NCBI GenBank assembly: GCA_018604165.1
Contig: CP075895.1
Coordinates: 2,227,001-2,291,000, forward strand
Reading direction: 5' to 3'
DNA: 64,000 bases
From: Chitinophagaceae bacterium LGM1
Lineage (GTDB): Bacteria; Bacteroidota; Bacteroidia; Chitinophagales; Chitinophagaceae
Below the pieces are notes generated by a model that was not told where the DNA came from, ran no database searches, and saw only the letters and a program-made list of their open reading frames with translations. The position numbers were made by a program, and so were the translations under genes. Of this stretch, positions 7,831 to 15,911 are shown in pieces. Within the stretch, counting starts at the first letter, position 1. The number at the start of each line of letters is the position of its first letter.

Positions 7831-7896
7831 GCACAAGCAATGTGCCGATTTGACACAATGGGATTGTGAAAGATGTTATTTAGCTAAATTTTCACA
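7831..7896. repeat. Cluster of small inverted repeats in divergent promoter region
   Basis: Three short inverted repeats lie close together: GCACA(5)TGTGC at 7831-7845, CACAAT(3)ATTGTG at 7854-7868, and TGTGAAA/TTTCACA with arms at 7865-7871 and 7890-7896. They sit about 100-165 bases from both divergent starts (7731 minus, 8011 plus). They could be protein-binding half-sites or chance in AT-rich DNA. Confidence 0.35.
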
Positions 7897-7953
7897 GAAG
7901 AAGATGTAAAAATGCTCATCTGAATAACAACCCATAAGCAAATATTCGGGTTT

Positions 7954-7975
7954 AAGAATGGACATACCCATTCTT
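7954..7975. promoter_or_regulatory. Palindromic operator candidate upstream of radical SAM gene
   Basis: AAGAATGG and CCATTCTT form a perfect 8-base inverted repeat with a 6-base spacer. It lies 20 bases upstream of the TACTTTTG -7 box, over the place where the -33 element should be. This position suits a repressor or activator site. No dedicated regulator gene is adjacent. Confidence 0.45.
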
Positions 7976-7994
7976 TCCTTTAGCGGTTTCGCCC

Positions 7995-8002
7995 TACTTT
8001 TG
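7995..8002 (+). promoter_or_regulatory. Bacteroidota-type -7 box for the radical SAM gene
   Basis: TACTTTTG fits the Bacteroidota TAnnTTTG -7 consensus. The ATG is only 8 bases downstream of the box, so the mRNA would have almost no leader. The -33 TTTG element is not clear. Confidence 0.55.
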
Positions 8003-8010
8003 CAGCAATA

Positions 8011-10203
8011 ATGAGTGCACCAGTATTATTAATAACGCCGCCTTTTACGCAGTTGAATACCCCCTACCCTGCTACTGCTTACCTGAAAGGGTTTCTCAAC
8101 ACCAAAGGCATAGCCGCCGTGCAGGCAGATATGGGTATTGAGGTAACACTGGCGTTGTTTTGCAAAGCAGGGTTGCAACGATTGTTTGCACAGATAGATA
8201 CAGAGGTCGAGTATTCTGAAAACGCAAAGCGCATCATAGCCCTGCATACCGACTATATACACACTGTAGATGCTGTTATCAGTTTTCTGCAAGGGCATAA
8301 CCCTACACTGGCACAACTAGTCTGTAAACGTAATTTTCTGCCAGAGGCAGGCAGGTTTGCTCAACTCGATGATTTGACACATGGCTTCGGTACGATGGGT
8401 ATGCAAGACAAGGCCAAGCATCTGTGCACCATGTATCTGGAAGATTTGAGTGATTTGATACAAGAATGTGTTGACCCGCATTTCGGATTCAGCCGCTATG
8501 CAGAAAGGTTGGGACGTAGTGCCAATAGCTTTGATGAAATATACCATGCGCTGCAAACACCACTTAGCTTTATTGACACGCTGACTATAGAACTATTGGC
8601 ACAACGCATAGAAGATGTTCGCCCTTTTATGGTGGCATTCTCGGTACCGTTTCCGGGTAATTTATTTGCTGCTTTCCGTAGTGCGCAATGGTTAAAAGCG
8701 AATCACCCGCATATAAAAGTAGGTATGGGCGGCGGCTTCCCCAATACAGAGCTACGCTCACTGAGTGATAAGCGTGTGTTTGCATTTTTTGACTACATAA
8801 CACTGGATGATGGCGAAGCACCTATTGAAAATCTGATAACATACATCAACGGCAAACTGCCGATAGAGCAACTGAAACGGACTTTTGCGTTGCACGATGG
8901 CGAGGTTACTTACTTTGATAATCCAAGCTGCAAAGATTATAAGCAAGGACAAATAGGCACACCCGACTACAGCGATTTGCCATTGGATAAATATATATCT
9001 GCCATAGAAGTAGTAAACCCCATGCACAGCCTTTGGAGCGATGGCAGGTGGAACAAACTGACAATGGCGCATGGATGCTATTGGGGCAAGTGTACTTTTT
9101 GCGATGTGTCGCTGCCCTATATAAAACTATACGAACCCATAGCCGCACAACTATTGTGCGATAGGATGGAAGAACTGATAGCACAAACAGGACAATCGGG
9201 TTTTCACTTTGTGGATGAAGCTGCCCCACCCGCGTTGATGCGAGAGCTGGCATTGGAAATCATCAGGCGGAAATTGGTGGTTAGCTGGTGGACGAATGTG
9301 CGGTTTGAAAAAGCCTTTACACGCGATTTGTGTTTGCTGCTGAAAGCATCTGGCTGTATTGCCGTATCGGGTGGATTGGAAGTAGCATCAGACAGATTGC
9401 TGCAACTGATAGACAAAGGCATAACGGTAGCGCAAGTAGCCAAGGTAAATAAACATTTTACCGAAGCGGGCATTATGGTACACGCTTACCTTATGTATGG
9501 CTATCCCACACAAACCGTGCAGGAAACGATAGACAGCTTGGAGATGGTAAGGCAACTTTTTGAGGCAGGTATATTGCAGTCTGCATTCTGGCATCAGTTT
9601 GCCCTTACAGCACATAGCCCTGTAGGGCTGAACCCTGAAAAATATGGCGTAACCATTACCACGCAAGGCATTGGCAGCTTTGCCAACAACGACCTTGAAT
9701 ATACCGAAACAACAGGTGTAGACCATAACAGTTTCAGCTATGGGCTCAAAAAATCGTTGCACAATTACATGCACGGTGCCTGTCTGGATTATCCGCTACA
9801 TAAATGGTTTGACTTTAAAATACCTAAAACAAGCATTGCTCCTGATTATATCACCAATGCATTGCAAGAAGAAAACATCAGCAGCAAACCTACAACCAAA
9901 GTAGTGTTTATTGGTAACCAGCCTGTGGTGGAATACTATACCAAATCGAAGAAAGGGAGTAGTTGGGAAATGGCATCATTCCGTTTTGAAAGCAGAACCG
10001 AAACGCATACTATACATATAGAGCAGGCGCAAGGCAAGTGGCTGGAAAGTATATTGCCGGCATTATCTGTAAATAATATAGCAACTACTAGCTTGCAATC
10101 ACTCAAAGAAAGTTACGAAGCGGCAGGGCTGGAAGATTTTGAATTGTTTTGGGACAATAAGCCCATGAATACAATATACAAAGCAGGGCTGCTGCAATTA
10201 TAG
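8011..10203 (+). CDS. B12-binding-type radical SAM protein
   Basis: A 730-residue enzyme. Residues 1-285 have a B12-binding-like Rossmann region (FMVAFSVPFPGN, then VGMGGGFPN near 237-245), but I see no DxHxxG cobalt-ligand motif. Residues 345-560 are the radical SAM barrel with a cluster motif C356-YWGK-C361-TF-C364. This is CX4CX2C rather than the usual CX3CX2C; the longer spacing also occurs in some B12-dependent families. Later motifs are FVDEAAPP, SGGLEVASDRLL and YLMYGYPTQT. Residues 600-730 are a C-terminal domain of unknown role. The reaction is unknown; relatives do methyl transfers or rearrangements on small molecules or peptides. The next gene follows after one base, so they are probably co-expressed. 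Confidence 0.85.
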   Translation: MSAPVLLITPPFTQLNTPYPATAYLKGFLNTKGIAAVQADMGIEVTLALFCKAGLQRLFAQIDTEVEYSENAKRIIALHTDYIHTVDAVISFLQGHNPTLAQLVCKRNFLPEAGRFAQLDDLTHGFGTMGMQDKAKHLCTMYLEDLSDLIQECVDPHFGFSRYAERLGRSANSFDEIYHALQTPLSFIDTLTIELLAQRIEDVRPFMVAFSVPFPGNLFAAFRSAQWLKANHPHIKVGMGGGFPNTELRSLSDKRVFAFFDYITLDDGEAPIENLITYINGKLPIEQLKRTFALHDGEVTYFDNPSCKDYKQGQIGTPDYSDLPLDKYISAIEVVNPMHSLWSDGRWNKLTMAHGCYWGKCTFCDVSLPYIKLYEPIAAQLLCDRMEELIAQTGQSGFHFVDEAAPPALMRELALEIIRRKLVVSWWTNVRFEKAFTRDLCLLLKASGCIAVSGGLEVASDRLLQLIDKGITVAQVAKVNKHFTEAGIMVHAYLMYGYPTQTVQETIDSLEMVRQLFEAGILQSAFWHQFALTAHSPVGLNPEKYGVTITTQGIGSFANNDLEYTETTGVDHNSFSYGLKKSLHNYMHGACLDYPLHKWFDFKIPKTSIAPDYITNALQEENISSKPTTKVVFIGNQPVVEYYTKSKKGSSWEMASFRFESRTETHTIHIEQAQGKWLESILPALSVNNIATTSLQSLKESYEAAGLEDFELFWDNKPMNTIYKAGLLQL

Positions 10204-10204
10204 C

Positions 10205-11233
10205 ATGATGAAAAAAGTATTGTTATCCTTTGTTGTATTCATCATTACGCTGCTGCTGGCAGGCGTATTGATGGAAGCATTCAAAACAGACGAACAAGCA
10301 AACGCACAATACTTTCGGACAAGAAATATTTTTCAGTACAATGCAGACAATGTAGTATATGACGCAGGGCGAGGCTATGTACTAAAGCCTGATTTGCAAA
10401 CTACGTTCACCAACAAAGAATTTACCACCAGCATACGCACCAATATGTTTGGGTTTCGGGACGACAATACATCGCTCAACAACCCCGATGTACTGATAGT
10501 GGGCGACTCTTATGCATGGGGATGGGGTGTAGAAGAAAATGAGGGCGTAGAAAAACAATTAGAGCAAGTAACCGGCAAGAAAATACTGAACATGAGCGTG
10601 CCCGGCTATGGCAACGTGCAGGAACTGCTTACCCTTTTTGCATGGGAAAGACGTGGCACATTGCAGGGCAAGGATATACTGCTCTTTTTCTGTGCTAATG
10701 ATATACAGGACAATCAAAACACATCATTCGGGGCATTTCCATATTTCGTACAAGAGGCTAATAGCATACGCCTGCACAACCCTACAAAAGAAGCATTTGA
10801 TACATGGCTGCAAACAGCAAATGACTGGATGATACGCAGTCCGCTGGCACAAAAAAACATTCTTGCCTACTACACGATAGCTGCTATAAAAAATGCAGGC
10901 AGTAAAGATTTATACAAAGACTACCTGACTGACGACAACAAACTGAACGGAGCAGATGCGCTACTGCAAGTAGCAGGTAATCTGCAAGCATTACAAACAC
11001 AACAACAAGCACGTATCACACTTGTATATGTACCACCATATAGCTATTATACAACGGGTAAAGCAGATGCATCGCTGATACTGGTGCAGCAAGTGTGCAA
11101 ACAAGCAGGATTTCGTTTTGCAGACCTTAGTAGTATACTAACCCAAGCAGACTATTATCCGCTCGATAAACATTGGCGAGCAAGCGGCCATCAGAAAGCT
11201 GCACAATATCTTCAGCCTTTTATTAATCAGTAA
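10205..11233 (+). CDS. SGNH/GDSL hydrolase-like exported protein
   Basis: A 342-residue protein with an N-terminal hydrophobic signal or anchor (residues 4-22). SGNH landmarks are visible: VGDSYAWGWG with Ser102, a PGYG block at 134-137, Asn166 in FCANDIQD, and a C-terminal DKHWRASGH with Asp321, His323 and His329. Such proteins are esterases or O-acetyl-transfer partners of AlgX/DHHW type acting in the periplasm. It starts one base after the stop of the radical SAM gene, which implies a two-gene operon. The substrate is unknown. Confidence 0.8.
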   Translation: MMKKVLLSFVVFIITLLLAGVLMEAFKTDEQANAQYFRTRNIFQYNADNVVYDAGRGYVLKPDLQTTFTNKEFTTSIRTNMFGFRDDNTSLNNPDVLIVGDSYAWGWGVEENEGVEKQLEQVTGKKILNMSVPGYGNVQELLTLFAWERRGTLQGKDILLFFCANDIQDNQNTSFGAFPYFVQEANSIRLHNPTKEAFDTWLQTANDWMIRSPLAQKNILAYYTIAAIKNAGSKDLYKDYLTDDNKLNGADALLQVAGNLQALQTQQQARITLVYVPPYSYYTTGKADASLILVQQVCKQAGFRFADLSSILTQADYYPLDKHWRASGHQKAAQYLQPFINQ

Positions 11234-11543
11234 CACATTGTTGTTGGTACATCTAACATGAGCTATACACAAATTAGCTTTACACATATTTGTTATAATT
11301 AAACAACAAATAATTGTAAACAACTGGATATCATGTAGTTGAAATAAAATTATTACAACAAAAAAATGTAAAATAAAATTAAAAAAAAACCGTGAAATTG
11401 CGGGTAAGATATAGGTATATGTATATGTAGCTTTGAGAAGTTTGTTTTGTTTGTCCTAAAGACCCTATCACCCTGAAAACAAACTTATTACACCCTGTTG
11501 CTGTAACCGATGCAGCCCCTTTAAATGATACTATCTACTGTGC
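11234..11543. other. Intergenic region with a long AT-rich inverted repeat
   Basis: A 310-base gap between the convergent SGNH gene and the response-regulator gene. I found no convincing small gene or tRNA. It holds an AT-rich run (11340-11395) and an 11-base perfect inverted repeat, AAGTTTGTTTT at 11438-11448 and AAAACAAACTT at 11476-11486, 58 bases after the regulator stop. This may be a weak terminator of the minus-strand operon. Confidence 0.5.
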
Positions 11544-12206
11544 TTACTTAATATCATGCGGTTCTAACCCGAACTGCATGGCAAATATCACGAGCCCTGT
11601 TCGTGTATTTACCCCTAATTTTTCATACATCCTATCTCTGTACGAATCTATAGTACGCTGCCCTACGTTCATTAGTGGGGCAATTTCTTTATACACAAGA
11701 TCGGTACAGCAATACCTCAAAAAGTTGATTTCAGAGTCCGTCAAGTCCAGCATCTTCGACTCCTTTCCTTCCTCTGTACGCAGTATTATTTTCTCATCCA
11801 ACAGGTTTGAATAATACACATACCCATCACGCATAGCATCCATGGCATCGCGTAAATCTTTAGGACCGGCTTCTTTAGGCAGAAAGCCCCTTGCACCATT
11901 GCGCATCATCCGCATAATGGTAAACTCATTTTGGTGCATAGACAATGCCAGCACGTGTATATCAGGCCATCGTTGTTTGATGATTTTGGTAGCATCATAG
12001 CCGTTCATACCATGCATCTGTATATCCATAATGCAGTATTGCGGCTTCTCGTCGGTTTTTTCTATTTTGTCTATCAACTCCTGTCCGTCTGCAGCATCTA
12101 TGGTTACTTCGTATTGCTCAAAACTGTTGACGATAAATATTAACCCTTTACGTAGTATAGCATGGTCGTCTGCAAGGGCTACCCGGTATTTTTCAGCCTT
12201 TTTCAT
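11544..12206 (-). CDS. NarL/FixJ-type response regulator
   Basis: A 220-residue regulator. The receiver domain has the acidic pair DD13-14, the phospho-acceptor Asp61 in CIMDIQMHGMNG and the conserved Lys in PKEAG. A LuxR-type HTH spans about residues 150-215 (LTDSEINFLRY to YEKLGV). The C-terminal HTH binds DNA when the receiver is phosphorylated. It overlaps the end of the histidine kinase gene by 14 bases, so the two are translated together and surely form a pair. Confidence 0.95.
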   Translation of the reverse strand: MKKAEKYRVALADDHAILRKGLIFIVNSFEQYEVTIDAADGQELIDKIEKTDEKPQYCIMDIQMHGMNGYDATKIIKQRWPDIHVLALSMHQNEFTIMRMMRNGARGFLPKEAGPKDLRDAMDAMRDGYVYYSNLLDEKIILRTEEGKESKMLDLTDSEINFLRYCCTDLVYKEIAPLMNVGQRTIDSYRDRMYEKLGVNTRTGLVIFAMQFGLEPHDIK

Positions 12207-12966
12207 TCACATTCATGTTTAATAATATAGTAACGCCTGCACCGGGGGATGTTTTGATGTCGAGGTTTGCCTTCAGCATTCTTGCCCTGTTTTTCATATT
12301 GGCAATGCCTATACCCGAAGATACAGCATCGGCGTCAAACCCTATACCGTTGTCTGATATATAGAGTTCAAAAAAATCCTGCCCATAGCTCATGCGTATG
12401 CGCAAGTGGGTGGCTTTTGCATACTTCAGCGTGTTGGATATAGCCTCTTGAACCATACGGAAGATGATAAGCTCGAGCCCGCTGTTCAGGTTGTAGTAAT
12501 CGCCCTCTACCAATACCAGCGCATCTATGCCTGTAGCTTTGCGTACATATTCTACCTCTTTGTACACAGATTCTATCAACCCGTTTTGCATTACATAATC
12601 GCTGCTGAGCATGTGGCTGATATTGCGCATATCTTTGATAGCTTCCGTCAGCGTATTGCCCGACTCTTGCAGCAACTCGCCCGCATTGGCAGCGGCGGGG
12701 TTGGCCTCTACCACCTGCATATACCGCAGCACCGCACTAAGCCTTGCGCCAATATTATCGTGCAGCTCTCGCGATATATTGTTGATGGCTTGCTCTTGCA
12801 CCTCGAGCCCTGTTTTTAATATCTCCTGTTGCAGTTGTTCCTTTTCTATACGGAAACGGTTTTGCTTGCGCTTCTGCACCTGCAGGTAGATGACAAGGAA
12901 AAACGCAAACAGCGACAGCAGGAGCGTACCTGCAATAAACAGAAACAATACAGAACTACCTTCCAT
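12193..12966 (-). CDS. NarL-type sensor histidine kinase with one TM segment
   Basis: A 257-residue kinase. Residues 5-30 are a single membrane helix followed by a charged coiled coil. The HisKA_3 motif SRELHDNIGARL carries the phospho-His69. The ATPase domain shows the N box (QEAISNTLKYAKA), SDNGIGFDA and GIGIANMKNRA. There is almost no extracytoplasmic sensor, so it must sense through a partner; the 7-TM protein encoded just upstream, overlapping by 11 bases, is the obvious candidate. I chose the ATG at 12966 (MEGSSVLF) rather than the further upstream GTG at 13008. Confidence 0.92.
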   Translation of the reverse strand: MEGSSVLFLFIAGTLLLSLFAFFLVIYLQVQKRKQNRFRIEKEQLQQEILKTGLEVQEQAINNISRELHDNIGARLSAVLRYMQVVEANPAAANAGELLQESGNTLTEAIKDMRNISHMLSSDYVMQNGLIESVYKEVEYVRKATGIDALVLVEGDYYNLNSGLELIIFRMVQEAISNTLKYAKATHLRIRMSYGQDFFELYISDNGIGFDADAVSSGIGIANMKNRARMLKANLDIKTSPGAGVTILLNMNVNEKG

Positions 12967-13612
12967 GCGCTGTTTGCATTTTTTTGTACAAAAGAAATAC
13001 CGTACCAAAACCGAGGTAGGTGATGACGTTGACTACGAGTAACAAATCGTGAATGAAAGCAGTTCCACCTTTGACATTTAGTCTTAAATAATCATATACT
13101 CCCCATGATAAAAATGTCGATGTCCAAAAGAACATGAACAAAGAGCTAACCCAAAAATGAGGCTCGGCAAGTAAATTTTTATCTTCATCTGTAACAAGCA
13201 TATCATAAAATGCGTATAAACTCAAACTAATTACTATTAAGCTTTCAAGCAACAAGAAGTTACTATTCATTATACTTGGTGACTGTATGAAGAAGTAGTT
13301 CACTATAGCAACAATAAAGGCAAATGAACCTATTGCTAACCCAACTTTTCTTTTACCAATGCTATAAACTGCTTCATTATAATACCAACAAATCATAAAT
13401 AGTTGTATTGGATTAAATAAACCATACACGTAAAAGTTGTTCTTGTAAACATATGCGCAATAAGTAGCTGTAATTTCAACTATTATCGTAACTACCAAAA
13501 GCAAGAGCAGTATTTTGGCTTTTATATCTAAGAACTTATACACGTATATTCCTGTACAAATACCGAAAAGGTATATGACTAACCCAATGATAAATGTAAC
13601 CTCATACGGCAT
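12956..13612 (-). CDS. 7-TM membrane protein paired with histidine kinase
   Basis: A 218-residue protein with about seven hydrophobic helices (residues 4-24, 33-55, 66-84, 90-110, 120-142, 153-177, 187-210). The layout is like small integral-membrane sensor domains, but I do not recognise the family. Its end overlaps the histidine-kinase start by 11 bases, and a one-base gap separates it from the lipoprotein gene upstream. Base composition is very different from the kinase: 13201-13260 has 16 G+C in 60, while 12661-12720 in the kinase has 39 in 60. This suggests it was acquired or evolved separately. A role as the sensing subunit is inference. Confidence 0.75.
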   Translation of the reverse strand: MPYEVTFIIGLVIYLFGICTGIYVYKFLDIKAKILLLLLVVTIIVEITATYCAYVYKNNFYVYGLFNPIQLFMICWYYNEAVYSIGKRKVGLAIGSFAFIVAIVNYFFIQSPSIMNSNFLLLESLIVISLSLYAFYDMLVTDEDKNLLAEPHFWVSSLFMFFWTSTFLSWGVYDYLRLNVKGGTAFIHDLLLVVNVITYLGFGTVFLLYKKMQTAHGR

Positions 13613-13613
13613 C

Positions 13614-14141
13614 TTACTCTGTAATAGTATTTGATGACGCTGTTCCTACTGTAGGACATCTATCTGGACATGGAGCCATTTGATCCATCACACTATTCCC
13701 ATTTATTAATACATAATTGCCTGCTGCATCGTAGCCTGCTATTACCAATGTCAGCGCGCCGCTTTTGTAGCCTGCATTCTGCCCCTGGTGGCCGGTGTTA
13801 ATATAGTCGAGCGTATGGGCAAACATCAGTTTTACATTCGTTACCTCAGGGTGTGCATTCAGGTATTTGCGCAAGCAGTTAGCATCTGCTATCAGCGAGT
13901 ACAGGTTTTCTGTTTGCGCACCGCCACCTATACTTTGTATATAGCTGTTTATCATTTTATTGGCAGAGTCAACAGGAATGTCAGATGCGCAGGTATCGCT
14001 GCTGTCTGCACTATGCAACATGGCAGCAGGTGCAGCAGTCGCTGTGTCTGCACTTTGTTTGTTCTCTCCTGTATTGCTGCCACAAGCAGAAAGAATAGCC
14101 GCGCAGGCCAATACGGTTACGGTTGTTTTGATTGTGTTCAT
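13614..14141 (-). CDS. Hypothetical lipoprotein
   Basis: A 175-residue lipoprotein with a type II signal peptide (lipobox LSAC, Cys20) and an Ala/Thr/Ser-rich linker. The rest is a small mixed fold with a late CPDRCP pair of Cys. The family is unknown. It is the first gene of the minus-strand run leading to the 7-TM protein, kinase and regulator, with a one-base gap to the next gene, so it may be a ligand-binding input or a target of that system. Confidence 0.75.
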   Translation of the reverse strand: MNTIKTTVTVLACAAILSACGSNTGENKQSADTATAAPAAMLHSADSSDTCASDIPVDSANKMINSYIQSIGGGAQTENLYSLIADANCLRKYLNAHPEVTNVKLMFAHTLDYINTGHQGQNAGYKSGALTLVIAGYDAAGNYVLINGNSVMDQMAPCPDRCPTVGTASSNTITE

Positions 14142-14353
14142 ACGTTGTTTTTTTTGAAAGATACAATTTGAATATTAATTTCTTCTCGCTAAAATACGGG
14201 GTAAACGGCTTATCTGTCAATACCCTGTAAAATGAATGTCTGCAAACTGTCATGCGGCTGTTTGCGCCCTGTATTAATTAATTAACTTTTTTATTATACT
14301 GTTTATTGCCCGAAATGTGGCAATTTTGCACCCGAAACCTAACAGACAAACTG

Positions 14354-15775
14354 ATGCTGCACAAAACGAAGATTATTGCTACCGTAGGCCCTGCTTGTAA
14401 TACGTATGAAAAACTACTGGCATTGGTAGAGGCGGGTGTTAATGTTTTCAGGCTCAACTTCTCTCATGGTACACACGCCCAACACAAAGAGGTAATAGAC
14501 CATATACACCGCATCAATAAAGATTTTCCTTTCAATATTGCCATCCTTGCCGACCTGCAAGGCCCTAAGCTACGTGTAGGCGATATTGAGAATGGCGGAA
14601 TGGCACTACAGAAAGGTGATGTGTTTTACTTTACAAACGAAAAGCGCACAGGCAATAAAGACGGCATCTATATATCTTACCCCGATTTTCATACAGATGT
14701 ACGCATAGGCGAAAAAATATTGCTGGACGATGGTAAGATAGAAGTATTGGTAACCGCCATCACTGCCGATAACAAGGTAGAAGTGGAAGTACTGACGGCG
14801 GGTACGCTGCTGCCACGCAAAGGGGTGAACCTGCCCGATACCAAAATATCGCTGCCCTCACTGTCTGGCAAAGACTTGGCAGACCTCGACTTTATCATAG
14901 CCGAAAATATAGACTGGGTAGCCCTCTCTTTCGTACGCCGACCTGAAGATGTGCATGAACTGCGTAAAATACTCCGCGATAAAAACAGCCCTGCCAAAAT
15001 AATATCTAAAATAGAAAAGCCTGAGGCATTGGAACACCTACGCGAAATCATATTGGCATCCGATGCGGTGATGGTAGCCCGTGGAGATTTGGGTGTAGAG
15101 CTACCGCTGGAGCAGATACCGATGATACAGAAAACCATCATCCGCAAGTGCATACACAGAGCAAAGCCTGTGATAATAGCCACCCAGATGATGGAGAGCA
15201 TGATAGACCGTACACGCCCCAACCGTAGCGAGATAACAGACGTTGCCAACGCCGTGCTGGAAGGTGCAGATGCTGTGATGCTAAGCGGCGAAACAGCTAT
15301 GGGGCAATACCCCGAACTGGTTATCAAAACAATGGTGAGCATTATAGGTGAGGTGGAAAAAGAAGAGATAGTATATAACCGCAATCTGGTACCACAGGCA
15401 CACTCGCCATCGTTCCTCAGTGATGCGCTGTGTTATAATGCTTGCGAGATAGCCAAAGACATCAATGCCAATGCACTGATTGGCATGACACAGAGTGGCT
15501 ATACGGGCTTTATGTTATCGAGCTTCCGTCCACGCTCTCCGCTATTCATATTTACCAAAACACAAACATTGGTCAATCAATTGAGCCTTAGCTGGGGTGT
15601 ACAGGCTTTTTTCTATGCACATGAGGAAAGCCTTGATACCATCTTCAAAGACCAACTGGCTATACTGAAAGATAAAGGCCTTTTAAAAACAGGCGATGTA
15701 GCGGTGAATACGGGCAGCACGCCCATAACCGACCATGGGCCTACCAATATGCTGAAGATTACGAAGGTTGAATAG
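14354..15775 (+). CDS. pyk: Pyruvate kinase
   Basis: A 473-residue glycolytic enzyme that transfers phosphate from phosphoenolpyruvate to ADP. Family motifs are in order: KIIATVGPAC at the N terminus, LADLQGPKLRVG, the catalytic ISKIEKPEAL block with Lys, MVARGDLGVELPLEQIP, and TQMMESMI. The C-terminal domain is full length, so allosteric control is possible. I chose the ATG at 14354, because the conserved N terminus begins there; the frame is open upstream to 14306. A good terminator follows at 15815. Confidence 0.97.
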   Translation: MLHKTKIIATVGPACNTYEKLLALVEAGVNVFRLNFSHGTHAQHKEVIDHIHRINKDFPFNIAILADLQGPKLRVGDIENGGMALQKGDVFYFTNEKRTGNKDGIYISYPDFHTDVRIGEKILLDDGKIEVLVTAITADNKVEVEVLTAGTLLPRKGVNLPDTKISLPSLSGKDLADLDFIIAENIDWVALSFVRRPEDVHELRKILRDKNSPAKIISKIEKPEALEHLREIILASDAVMVARGDLGVELPLEQIPMIQKTIIRKCIHRAKPVIIATQMMESMIDRTRPNRSEITDVANAVLEGADAVMLSGETAMGQYPELVIKTMVSIIGEVEKEEIVYNRNLVPQAHSPSFLSDALCYNACEIAKDINANALIGMTQSGYTGFMLSSFRPRSPLFIFTKTQTLVNQLSLSWGVQAFFYAHEESLDTIFKDQLAILKDKGLLKTGDVAVNTGSTPITDHGPTNMLKITKVE

Positions 15776-15814
15776 GTTAATAGGGTAATAAGGTGATAGG
15801 TTGATATGTTTTTT

Positions 15815-15840
15815 AGGTTGTCTTTGAGGCAACCTTTTTT
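15815..15840 (+). terminator. Rho-independent terminator of pyk
   Basis: AGGTTGTC (15815-15822) pairs with GGCAACCT (15828-15835) across a 5-base loop, and six T residues follow. It is 40 bases after the pyruvate kinase stop. Confidence 0.8.
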
Positions 15841-15873
15841 AGTGGTTGTACGTTTATTTATAGCCCCACCCGT

Positions 15874-15890
15874 CCTCCCCAAAGGGGAGG
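15874..15890. repeat. GC-rich intergenic palindrome
   Basis: CCTCCCC and GGGGAGG flank AAA, making a 17-base palindrome. It lies upstream of the 15912 gene in an otherwise AT-rich spacer. Similar GGGGAGG-type palindromes are common as dispersed intergenic elements in some Bacteroidota genomes; I recall this but cannot confirm it from one window. Confidence 0.45.
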
Positions 15891-15911
15891 TTGTGTATAA
15901 AATTGAATAGG

